The notes: a model not told the origin generated them from the letters alone. 7,684 bases of DNA from Dehalococcoidia bacterium (GCA_014859215.1 JACUUS010000112.1:1-7684), one strand, 5' to 3'; positions 1 through 5,863 are shown, counted from the first letter of the stretch. Made by a program: numbers and translations.

Positions 1-425
1 AGGGCGATTTTCTCTCCCACCACCCCACCCATGTTGCCGCCCATGAAGCCGAAATCCAGCACGGCCAGGGCGGTTGGATTCCCGCCTATGGTACAGACCC
101 CGGTGATTACGGCCTCCGTAAGGCCTGTCCTCGCCTGTGCCTCCTGTATGCGCTCGCCGTAGGTCTGCTTGCCTGAGAAAGACAGGGGATCTATTGAAGT
201 AAGAAACCTGTTAGTCTCCCTGAAACTTCCCTCGTCCGCAATAAGGGCGATCCTGTGCCATGCCGGTACGCTGTGATGGAACCTGCACTTGTGGCAGACC
301 CCGTAAAGGCGATAGAGCGGCGAATCGGAGAGGTCTTGTCCGCAGTACAGGCAGTATTCTTCCTGGTTGTCTTCGAACTCCGGGGTGCTCTCATCCTGTT
401 CAGGCAGCATCTCATCCAGATTCAT
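1..425 (-). CDS. accD: Acetyl-CoA carboxylase carboxyltransferase subunit beta, N-terminal part (runs off the window)
   Basis: AccD is half of the carboxyltransferase that moves CO2 from carboxybiotin to acetyl-CoA, giving malonyl-CoA for fatty-acid synthesis in the cytoplasm. About 141 codons are visible. Residues 25-47 form a four-cysteine zinc ribbon (C25, C28, C44, C47). The carboxyltransferase fold follows, with a GSF-x-E segment, DPLSF, a TGL-x-EAV stretch and the family hallmark FMGGNMGGVVGEK near residues 126-138 (family usual FMGGSMGSVVGEK, so two Ser positions are Asn and Gly here). Two adjacent ATGs exist, at 428 and 425. I chose 425 because the AGAGGTGG ribosome site (430-437) is better spaced from it. 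Either start overlaps the ftsK stop, so translational coupling is expected. The C-terminal part, and whether accA follows or is fused, lie outside the window. The family call is firm from the zinc ribbon plus hallmark. Confidence 0.93.
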   Translation of the reverse strand, partial: MNLDEMLPEQDESTPEFEDNQEEYCLYCGQDLSDSPLYRLYGVCHKCRFHHSVPAWHRIALIADEGSFRETNRFLTSIDPLSFSGKQTYGERIQEAQARTGLTEAVITGVCTIGGNPTALAVLDFGFMGGNMGGVVGEKIA

Positions 426-2755
426 CATTCCACCTCTTCTTCTTCATATGCTCCAACTACTTCAGCTGGACTGTCCGGTTCAGTTCGCCTTATTATCCCG
501 TCCTGCTCAAGCGTGTCCATTATCCTGGCCGCCCGCGGATATCCGATGTGCAGGCGCCTTTGCAGGAGGGAGGTTGACAGGTGTGAGGTATCTTTGGCCA
601 GTCTTTTTGCCGTAACCAGCAGGGGGTCCTCATCTTTGCTCTCCTCAGCCGGTATCGCGGCGAAGGCTTTCGCCACAGCGTCTCCGTCGGTTTCAACTGT
701 CGGATGCTGCATCCAGAAACCTGCGACTCTGTCTATCTCCGGGTCCGAGGCGAAGCAGCCCCGCAGGCGCTTCGGTTTGGCGGCGTCCGGCGGCATGTAC
801 AGCATATCACCCCTTCCCAGGAGCTTTTCCGCCCCGCCCGTGTCAAGGATGGTGCGAGAATCTACAATAGAGGTTACAGCAAAAGCTATCCTGGTAGGAA
901 AATTTGCCTTGATCAGGCCGGTTACCACGTCCACCGACGGGCGCTGAGTAGCGATGATGAGGTGTATGCCGGTTGCCCGCGAGAGCTGCGCCAGCCGGCA
1001 GATGGAGGGCTCGACAACCTCCGCGCAGCTCATCATCAGGTGGGCGAGCTCATCCACTATGACGACCAGGTACGGCATGGGCTCCGTTATGAGCGGGCTT
1101 CTGTTGTAACCATCGACATTGCGTACTCCTGCGGCCGCAAACCTTGTGTAACGGTGTTCCATTTCCCGGATGACCCTTCTGAGAGCATCGACAGCCTTGT
1201 CCACTTCCACCACCACGGGCGAGATAAGGTGCGGGACTCCGGCGAAGCTGACCAGCTCGACTCGCTTGGGGTCGATCAGTAGGAGCCGCAGATCGCGCGG
1301 CAGGTTGTGCATCAGCAAGCACGTTATGATGGAGTTGATGCACACCGTCTTGCCACTGCCCGTCTCTCCGGCTATCAACAGGTGAGGCATCTTGGAAAGG
1401 TCGGCAGCGAAGGCTTCGCCTGCGCTGCCTTTCCCCAGGGCAAGGGCAAGAGATGATTTGGCTCTCATCTTCTGGAAAGACTGGCTCTCTATCACGCTTC
1501 GCAGTTGGACCAGCGCCGTCGTGGTGTTCGGCACTTCTATGCCGACCAGTGATTTACCCGGGACGGGCGCCTCGATCCTTATACTTGGTGAGGCAAGGGC
1601 AAGCGCGAGGTTATTGGCAAGTGCTGTAATGCGTTCTACCTTCACCCGCGTCTTGGAAATTTCCTCAGTTCTTTCTACCGGGTTCCCGTCCTTGTCCAGC
1701 CTCGTCTTGCCCCGTTCGTCGCGTTCCACGATCTTCTTGAACTTGCGGTCCCATCCGGGCTCGATGCCGAACTGGGTTACGGACGGTCCGGGGTTGATCT
1801 GGGCCACGCGAGCCTCAACCCCGTAACTTTCCAGCGCGTCCTCGATGAGCTTGGCCCGTTCGAGATTGTCTGCTTCGGTCAAGTGGATTTCAGTCACCTT
1901 ATCGAGAAGGTCTATGGGCGGCAATTGGGCCGCTTCAGGCGCCTTCCTGCCGGGAACCTCACGCGATGCCTTGTCTTCGATGTCCCGCACTATGGCTGGT
2001 TGCTGGGAAGATCGCTGTTCGATTGGGAGGCTCAGCTGCCGTTCAGTCCCGATCTTCTGAGGCAGCGGGCCTGCTGTCGCTGTGGTCTTCTTCTGCTTGA
2101 AGAGCGCGGCCCCGTTTCGCTTAATCCCGGCTGCGATTCGCCGAAGCAACTGCATGGGCGGGTGAGCACGGAAAAAGCGGACCAGCCAGTCTTTGAGTTG
2201 GGCCAGCGTCTTTCCTGCGGCGTAATATGATGCCAGGAGAACCGCCCAGGCATGACGGGCGGCGAATCTGAGAAAGGCAAGCGATGCGCGCGGTGCTGCC
2301 AGGGCGACCCCCCCACATACGAGCAACACCAGCCTGATCTCCGGTATCAGGCCGATGCCCTGGTTCCCGATCAGGTATTTGCCGGTCTCCCCGCCCAGGC
2401 TTACCTGCTCGAACCGGACATCGCCGATTGAGAGTCCTGCAGGGTTAATCACCGAGAGTACACCCCAGGCGAAAAAAGTAAGAACCAGCGCGCCCAGCCA
2501 GACATTCCATCTCCGCAGAGTGCTCCAGGCATGCCTCCAGAACAGCGCCAGAATTATGATCACCCAGCCGGCCCAGAGGACGAGAGCGAAACCGATCGTT
2601 TCAAAGATCAGGTTGCTTATGAAGTTGCGGAACAGCGCTATGAGCGCGATGATACACGCGATCACGATGATTCTGATTACTGTCCACTGGTAACGCCAGG
2701 TACTCTCGGACTTCATTGATTGTCCCGATCGTTTTCCGGGTTTGCCTTTGCTCAT
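425..2755 (-). CDS. ftsK: FtsK/SpoIIIE family DNA translocase
   Basis: This is a membrane-anchored, ATP-driven double-stranded DNA pump that clears chromosome ends through the closing septum. It has 776 residues. Four to five hydrophobic segments lie at about 25-47, 50-73, 84-103, 138-155 and 166-180. A low-complexity linker spans about 195-275. The alpha domain runs from about 278 to 400 and includes the GPSVTQFGIEPG segment. The RecA-like motor has Walker A GETGSGKT (463-470), Walker B LVVIVDEL (563-570) and the conserved ATQRPSVDV region (602-610). A winged-helix gamma domain follows (about 709-763, STSLLQRRLHIGYPRAARIMD), the part that reads polar DNA motifs and contacts XerD in known homologues. 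The protein ends in an acidic tail. Oddities are a charged insert of about 33 residues in the alpha domain and a QLSLPI motif in the linker. An AAGGAG site lies 5 bases before the ATG, and the gap to the udg stop is 11 bases. Confidence 0.96.
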   Translation of the reverse strand: MSKGKPGKRSGQSMKSESTWRYQWTVIRIIVIACIIALIALFRNFISNLIFETIGFALVLWAGWVIIILALFWRHAWSTLRRWNVWLGALVLTFFAWGVLSVINPAGLSIGDVRFEQVSLGGETGKYLIGNQGIGLIPEIRLVLLVCGGVALAAPRASLAFLRFAARHAWAVLLASYYAAGKTLAQLKDWLVRFFRAHPPMQLLRRIAAGIKRNGAALFKQKKTTATAGPLPQKIGTERQLSLPIEQRSSQQPAIVRDIEDKASREVPGRKAPEAAQLPPIDLLDKVTEIHLTEADNLERAKLIEDALESYGVEARVAQINPGPSVTQFGIEPGWDRKFKKIVERDERGKTRLDKDGNPVERTEEISKTRVKVERITALANNLALALASPSIRIEAPVPGKSLVGIEVPNTTTALVQLRSVIESQSFQKMRAKSSLALALGKGSAGEAFAADLSKMPHLLIAGETGSGKTVCINSIITCLLMHNLPRDLRLLLIDPKRVELVSFAGVPHLISPVVVEVDKAVDALRRVIREMEHRYTRFAAAGVRNVDGYNRSPLITEPMPYLVVIVDELAHLMMSCAEVVEPSICRLAQLSRATGIHLIIATQRPSVDVVTGLIKANFPTRIAFAVTSIVDSRTILDTGGAEKLLGRGDMLYMPPDAAKPKRLRGCFASDPEIDRVAGFWMQHPTVETDGDAVAKAFAAIPAEESKDEDPLLVTAKRLAKDTSHLSTSLLQRRLHIGYPRAARIMDTLEQDGIIRRTEPDSPAEVVGAYEEEEVE
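430..437 (-). promoter_or_regulatory. Ribosome binding site of accD inside the ftsK tail
   Basis: The minus strand reads AGAGGTGG. It lies in the codons for the acidic Glu-rich C-terminal tail of FtsK. The GAGG core is 4 bases from the first ATG (428) and 7 from the second (425), which favours the second. The FtsK stop TGA (427-425) overlaps both starts in ATGATGA, a classic arrangement for termination-reinitiation coupling. Confidence 0.6.
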
Positions 2756-2766
2756 CGTTCTCCTTC

Positions 2767-3366
2767 TCAGAACAGGGAGAGTTGCTGAGGCTTTGCTCCG
2801 TCCTCACCTGCACCCTGTTCTCGGGCCAGGATGTCCGGGATATTGAGCATGTCGGCCTCGATAATCTTTCGCAGACTCTGCTGGTGCAGGGCTGCTGCGG
2901 GATGGTACATCGGGTAGTATATTACACTATCCCGTCTCTTTTCCTTCCCGTGTATCTTGCTTATAGACTCGCCAGGAAAGAATTTCGCCAGCGAATATCG
3001 GCCAAGCGTTACTATCATCCTGGGAGAGATTATTTCCAGCTGGCGGTTGAGCCATTTCTCGCAGGCTTGTATTTCTGTCGGCATGGGATCCCGGTTGTTG
3101 GGAGGCCGGCACTTAATTACGTTGCAGATATACACATCGCTCCGTTTTAGCTTAATGGAGCTCAAGAGGAGTTCCAGGAATTGTCCTGCCTGGCCCACAA
3201 AAGGACGGCCCTGCTGGTCCTCATGATAGCCGGGGGCCTCACCAATAAACACGATCTGCGCATGATCTGACCCTTCGCCGGGCACAACGTGGTTTCGCGC
3301 CCTTGCCAGATCGGCGCAGGCATGGCAACCGGAGATTTGAGCGTATAGTTCAGACAGTGTTTGCAT
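2767..3366 (-). CDS. Family 4 uracil-DNA glycosylase (iron-sulfur type)
   Basis: This enzyme removes uracil, arising from cytosine deamination or dUTP incorporation, from DNA to start base-excision repair. It has 199 residues. Motif A is GEAPGYHED (42-50). The GRPFVG-x-AG segment (53-61), the ICNVIKCRPPNNR block (80-92) and motif B HPAAAL (155-160) match the thermophile-type UDGa family. Four cysteines, C14, C17, C86 and C102, are spaced as in the 4Fe-4S site of this family. The protein ends in QLSLF (195-199), which matches the bacterial beta-clamp-binding pentapeptide QL(S/D)LF. It follows a polar, probably flexible stretch from about 183. The ATG lies 17 bases inside the upstream TSUP gene, with AAGG close before it and a GGAGG further upstream, so translation is probably coupled. 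The ftsK gene begins 11 bases after the stop. Confidence 0.95.
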   Translation of the reverse strand: MQTLSELYAQISGCHACADLARARNHVVPGEGSDHAQIVFIGEAPGYHEDQQGRPFVGQAGQFLELLLSSIKLKRSDVYICNVIKCRPPNNRDPMPTEIQACEKWLNRQLEIISPRMIVTLGRYSLAKFFPGESISKIHGKEKRRDSVIYYPMYHPAAALHQQSLRKIIEADMLNIPDILAREQGAGEDGAKPQQLSLF

Positions 3367-3739
3367 TTGCCTTCGGTCCTCCCCGGCCCGATATCAGCAT
3401 AGCGATCCCTATTATGAACAAGAGCAGTGCGAATGCCCTGGACAGCCAGAACGGGGCTACGAGGCCCGCCAGGTATGCACCAAGGAAAGCGAAAGCAGCT
3501 GCGGCAGGTGCCACGAAGCTCGCCAGGCGTAAATCAAGATTATTCTGTCGGTACTGCACAATCGATCCGGAGACAGCAGCAATCAACATGGCTGCAAGAG
3601 ACACTCCCTGCGCAGTATGCTGCTCGACGCCGAGAAGAAGCACCAGCCCCGGAATAATGATCGTCCCGCCGCCAATACCAAGTATTCCGCTGAAGATACC
3701 GGCAACCAGGCCGAGAGCAAGCCCTGTTCCGATTATCAT
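3350..3739 (-). CDS. Half-size TauE/SafE (TSUP) family membrane protein, second of a pair
   Basis: This is a 129-residue integral membrane protein with about four hydrophobic segments (roughly 5-37, 47-62, 72-93 and 100-117). It carries the TSUP repeat signature: a glycine-rich first helix GLVAGIFSGILGIGGG (10-25) followed by a proline, then QHTAQGVSL (40-48). Typical TauE/SafE proteins are about 250 residues and contain two such repeats. This one has only one and resembles the C-terminal half. It starts 5 bases after the stop of the related upstream gene and in another frame, with no clear ribosome site, so reinitiation is likely. The pair probably assembles into one transporter (inference). 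Family members export sulfite, sulfonates or other anions. The substrate here cannot be told from sequence. The last 17 bases overlap the udg start. Confidence 0.85.
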   Translation of the reverse strand: MIIGTGLALGLVAGIFSGILGIGGGTIIIPGLVLLLGVEQHTAQGVSLAAMLIAAVSGSIVQYRQNNLDLRLASFVAPAAAAFAFLGAYLAGLVAPFWLSRAFALLLFIIGIAMLISGRGGPKANANTV

Positions 3740-3744
3740 TTGCT

Positions 3745-4104
3745 TTATCTGACGAAGATTACCACGGCAACGGCTATTACGTAAACGCCAAAAAGCTGCC
3801 TCAACCGGCGAGGTTCTACTTTCATCATGGACCTGGCGCCGATCACAGCCCCCAGTATGCTCGCAGGACCGACAGTAGCTACAAGGACCCAGTTGATATC
3901 GCCGCGCAGTGAATACGTTAGGGCCCCCGCCAGGGCTACGGGGATAATAATCAACAGAGACGTGCCGTGCGCCTTATGCTGGGAGACCGCCAGAAGAGAG
4001 ACCATAATGGGTATCAGGACTACGCCGCCGCCGACGCCCAAAAATCCCGCGAGAATACCTGTTCCTGCCCCGGCCAGAAGATAGCCTGCAATCCTCTTAC
4101 TCAT
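3745..4104 (-). CDS. Half-size TauE/SafE (TSUP) family membrane protein, first of a pair
   Basis: This is a 119-residue protein with about four membrane segments (roughly 7-36, 47-65, 70-90 and 101-118). It shows the single TSUP repeat: GAGTGILAGFLGVGGG (12-27), then IP, then QHKAHGTSL (42-50). The last motif aligns with QHTAQGVSL in the next gene, so the two are paralogous halves. Its C-terminus, RRLRQLFGVYVIAVAV, looks like the natural end of a repeat domain and not a truncation. It is the first gene of its transcription unit. An extended -10 promoter lies about 30 bases upstream of its ATG. No Shine-Dalgarno sequence is seen before the ATG, where the bases read CCGCCATT. The start codon falls in one arm of an 8-bp inverted repeat. 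Function is transport of an unknown, probably anionic, sulfur or organic compound. Confidence 0.85.
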   Translation of the reverse strand: MSKRIAGYLLAGAGTGILAGFLGVGGGVVLIPIMVSLLAVSQHKAHGTSLLIIIPVALAGALTYSLRGDINWVLVATVGPASILGAVIGARSMMKVEPRRLRQLFGVYVIAVAVVIFVR

Positions 4105-4140
4105 AATGGCGGTCTAACCGACTGGTATCATAGCCATTAT
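4103..4140. repeat. 8-bp inverted repeat joining the -10 box and the start codon of the first TSUP gene
   Basis: On the plus strand the arms are ATAATGGC (4103-4110) and GCCATTAT (4133-4140), perfect complements separated by 22 bases. One arm covers most of the TATAAT box and the other covers the first two bases of the start codon and the bases just before it. A second, overlapping inverted repeat has TGGTAT (4123-4128) and ATACCA (4139-4144) with a 10-base centre. Because the upstream arms lie in the promoter, these would act as DNA sites, for example operators, and not as mRNA hairpins. Confidence 0.5.
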
Positions 4141-4144
4141 ACCA
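4136..4144 (-). promoter_or_regulatory. Extended -10 promoter for the TSUP-udg-ftsK-accD unit
   Basis: The minus strand reads TGGTATAAT, a perfect extended -10 element (TG, one base, TATAAT). No good -35 hexamer sits 16-18 bases upstream, and TTGACC is present but 24 bases away, which fits an extended -10 promoter. Transcription would begin near 4129, giving a leader of about 25 bases before the ATG at 4104. This implies the downstream genes can be transcribed separately from acpP. Confidence 0.65.
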
Positions 4145-4191
4145 CGCGAGAGAAGCTGAACGTGAGGTCAACCGGGAGAGCGGTGAGGGAA

Positions 4192-4217
4192 GGACATCAT
4201 GTCGGGAGATGATGACC
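4192..4217. repeat. Small hairpin in the acpP-TSUP intergenic region
   Basis: On the plus strand CATCAT (4195-4200) pairs with ATGATG (4209-4214) across the 8-base loop GTCGGGAG. The stem extends by two G-C pairs (4192-4193 with 4216-4217) after one A-A mismatch. No U-run follows on either strand, so it is not a standard terminator. Its role is unknown. Confidence 0.4.
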
Positions 4218-4229
4218 GGATCGAGGAAT

Positions 4230-4274
4230 GCCCCGGGGCTGTCCTTCCTGAACACTCGACAGCCAAACCGGGGC
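4230..4274 (-). other. Strong bulged stem-loop downstream of acpP
   Basis: On the minus strand the outer arm GCCCCGG, a TTT bulge, then GGCTGTC, a 14-base loop, GACAGCC and CCGGGGC form 14 perfect base pairs interrupted by one 3-base bulge. The outer right arm merges into a perfect GCCCCGGGGC palindrome. It begins about 47 bases after the acpP stop, so it would lie in the 3' end of the fatty-acid operon mRNA. There is no run of U after the stem, so a textbook intrinsic terminator is not supported. It could be a U-less terminator, a 3'-end stabiliser, or a copy of a dispersed palindromic repeat. Confidence 0.6.
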
Positions 4275-4320
4275 CTTCTCAACGCCTGGATAATCTCGTC
4301 GGGAGGCGGGAAATGGGTCC

Positions 4321-4581
4321 CTACTCGTCTTCTACCCCCCGTTCCTTTATGTAGTCAACCGCATCCTGGACGGTCTTTATCTTCTCGGCATCCTCGTCGG
4401 GGATTTCCAGACGCCTGCCTTCTGTGCTGAATTCCTCCTCCAGCGACATTACAAGCTCTACTAGATCGAGCGAATCTGCATTCAGGTCATCGACGAAAGA
4501 TGCTTCGGGCTTGACTTCGGAATCGTCCACGCCCAACTGCTCGACGATAATCTTTTTTACCCGCTCAAGAACGGTTGCCAT
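4321..4581 (-). CDS. acpP: Acyl carrier protein
   Basis: ACP carries growing acyl chains on a 4'-phosphopantetheine arm and is the substrate of FabD and FabG encoded upstream. It has 86 residues. The attachment site is Ser37 within ADSLDLVEL (35-43), preceded by FVDDLN. The acidic helix II (VELVMSLEEEF) and IPDEDAEKI (60-68) are typical. Compared with usual ACPs, where EEEF is followed almost at once by IPDEDA, there is an insertion of about five residues around STEGRR (52-57) in the helix II-III loop, carrying two arginines. An AAAGGAG site lies about 9 bases before the ATG. The gap from nusB is 38 bases. It is the last gene of the unit. No fabF follows, and a large stem-loop lies downstream. 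Confidence 0.96.
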   Translation of the reverse strand: MATVLERVKKIIVEQLGVDDSEVKPEASFVDDLNADSLDLVELVMSLEEEFSTEGRRLEIPDEDAEKIKTVQDAVDYIKERGVEDE

Positions 4582-4619
4582 CCTCTCCGACTCCTTTCTG
4601 GATTATGAGCACACTACGA

Positions 4620-5036
4620 TTATCTGCTATTAACTTGAATCTGGCCGATGGACCCCAGCACCCCGTTAATAAACCTCGAGGAATTGTTGCTGCCAAAAAT
4701 CTTAGCTAATTCCACGGCCTCGTTTATGGCGGCTTTCAGCGGCACCTTATTTTCCATTAAAATCTCGTAAATTGCAAGCCTCAGGATATTCCTGTCAACG
4801 GGGGACAACTGGTTCACCGGCCAGCTAGGTGCGTACGCTTCAATTGTGGAGTCCAGGCGGTCCCTGTTCTTGATGACACCATTGATGAGGTCTCTGGCAT
4901 AGGATAGCGCCTCATCGGGGAGCGATCTTTCCGCCGCAATCCATTCCAGTGCCCGGAACGGATCATGCCCCGACGAGTCGCTCTCGAACAGAGCCTGGAG
5001 AGCTGCTATTCTTGCCTTACGCCTGACGTGTGCCAT
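4620..5036 (-). CDS. nusB: Transcription antitermination factor NusB
   Basis: NusB binds boxA RNA with S10 (NusE) and keeps RNA polymerase elongating through rRNA operons. I call 138 residues from the ATG at 5036. The start RRKARIAALQALFESD fits the conserved N-terminus that includes the basic boxA-contact helix. Other family features are DLINGVIKNRDRLD, an LSPVDRNILRLAIYEIL segment, the VPLKAAINEAVELAKIFG segment and a C-terminal RFINGVLGSI. A TTG four codons upstream (5048) is an alternative start. Neither has a strong ribosome site: GAGG is only 3 bases from the ATG, while the TTG has weak CGAGA. It sits between fabG (stop at 5083) and acpP, an unusual position that would tie its expression to fatty-acid synthesis. 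Confidence 0.94.
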   Translation of the reverse strand: MAHVRRKARIAALQALFESDSSGHDPFRALEWIAAERSLPDEALSYARDLINGVIKNRDRLDSTIEAYAPSWPVNQLSPVDRNILRLAIYEILMENKVPLKAAINEAVELAKIFGSNNSSRFINGVLGSIGQIQVNSR

Positions 5037-5048
5037 ATGCCTCAACAA

Positions 5049-5066
5049 TCTCGATTAGTCTCGATT
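5049..5066. repeat. Short tandem repeat before nusB
   Basis: TCTCGATT occurs at 5049-5056 and 5059-5066, as a near-perfect 10-bp tandem duplication (TCTCGATTAG, TCTCGATTCG) in the fabG-nusB gap just upstream of the nusB start region. It is probably a small slippage duplication. No function is assigned. Confidence 0.35.
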
Positions 5067-5082
5067 CGTACCGGGCCTGGGA

Positions 5083-5826
5083 TTACATCATAACCATACC
5101 GCCGTCTACTCTCAATACCTGTCCGGTGATGTATCCGGCTTCATCAGACGCAAGGAACAGCACGGCGTGAGCTACATCTTTCGGAGTGCCGCTGTGCCCC
5201 AGCGGTATTTGTCTGAGAAATTCCTCTTTGGAGGCGTCGCTCAGCTTGCGAGTCATTTCCGTGTCAATGAACCCGGGCGCGACTGCGTTCGCCGTTATTC
5301 CCCGGGAACCGAATTCGCGGGCCGTGGTCTTTGTCAGGCCGATAAGACCTGCTTTGGCGGCCGCATAGTTTGCCTGGCCGACGTTCCCGACCATTCCAAC
5401 GACGCTTGCGATATTTATGATCCTTCCCCAGCGCTGTTTCATCATAAACCGGATTACCGCTTGTGTGCAAAGAAAAGCGCCTTTCAGATTCGTGGTCAGA
5501 ACCTGGTCCCAATCAGTGGCGGACATTCTCAACATGAGGGTATCCCTGGTGATGCCCGCATTGTTGACAAGTATGTCTATTCTGCCCATAGCCGACATGG
5601 ATTCTGACACCATCCGGTTTACGTCTTCGAGGTTTGTGATATCGGCTCTAACCGCAAGGCTCTTGACTTCCTTCCCTGCTACTTCAGAGGCTGTGTTCGC
5701 TGCGGTATCGGGGTTAATGTCACTCACTACCACGTTTGCGCGGTGCTCTGCGAAGGCCAGCGCGATCTCACGACCAATACCCTGACCTCCCCCGGTGACC
5801 AGGGCTACTTTCTCGCATAGATTCAT
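5083..5826 (-). CDS. fabG: 3-oxoacyl-[acyl-carrier-protein] reductase
   Basis: FabG performs the first reduction of each elongation round, turning 3-oxoacyl-ACP into 3-hydroxyacyl-ACP. It has 247 residues, the normal size. This is a classical short-chain dehydrogenase: cofactor loop TGGGQGIG (11-18), NNAG (88-91), catalytic N113, S141, Y154 and K158 (YAAAK), then the APGFIDTEMT and ITGQVLRVDGG segments. The cofactor site is unusual for FabG. The usual basic residue of the G-x-S-R-G-I-G loop is Gln15, and beta-2 ends in Asp36 (VVVSDIN), which in this superfamily generally favours NAD(H) over NADP(H). The gene follows fabD by 37 bases with a weak purine-rich site (GGAAAGAGAG). A FabG-like paralogue is the only alternative, but the operon context supports true FabG. 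Confidence 0.95.
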   Translation of the reverse strand: MNLCEKVALVTGGGQGIGREIALAFAEHRANVVVSDINPDTAANTASEVAGKEVKSLAVRADITNLEDVNRMVSESMSAMGRIDILVNNAGITRDTLMLRMSATDWDQVLTTNLKGAFLCTQAVIRFMMKQRWGRIINIASVVGMVGNVGQANYAAAKAGLIGLTKTTAREFGSRGITANAVAPGFIDTEMTRKLSDASKEEFLRQIPLGHSGTPKDVAHAVLFLASDEAGYITGQVLRVDGGMVMM

Positions 5827-5863
5827 TGGAGTGCTCTCTTTCCGGGGATTTTGAAGGCATCCC

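Noticed and set aside
255..947. Long plus-strand open frames opposite ftsK and accD (also 704-1282, 1392-1826, 1883-2230)
   Set aside because: They lie antisense to strongly recognisable minus-strand genes, show no family motifs and have arginine/serine-rich composition typical of shadow frames.
3350..4104. Treating the two TSUP genes as one frameshifted pseudogene
   Set aside because: Each has its own ATG, a complete four-segment repeat and a natural-looking C-terminus. The spacing of 5 bases fits a coupled gene pair better than a recent break.
4230..4274. Calling the stem-loop a rho-independent terminator
   Set aside because: The stem is strong but no U-run follows it on the minus strand (next bases ATTCCTCG), nor is there one on the plus strand side.
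4097..4282. 61-codon minus-strand frame across the acpP-TSUP gap
   Set aside because: It spans the stem-loop, the hairpin and the promoter, has no ribosome site or family resemblance, and overlaps the TSUP start in another frame.
4209..4430. 73-codon plus-strand frame over the intergenic region and acpP end
   Set aside because: It runs into acpP antisense, has no recognisable motif, and its composition is that of a palindromic non-coding region.
5037..5048. TTG start adding four residues to NusB
   Set aside because: It is possible, but the ATG at 5036 matches the family N-terminus. The evidence is weak either way because neither start has a strong ribosome site.
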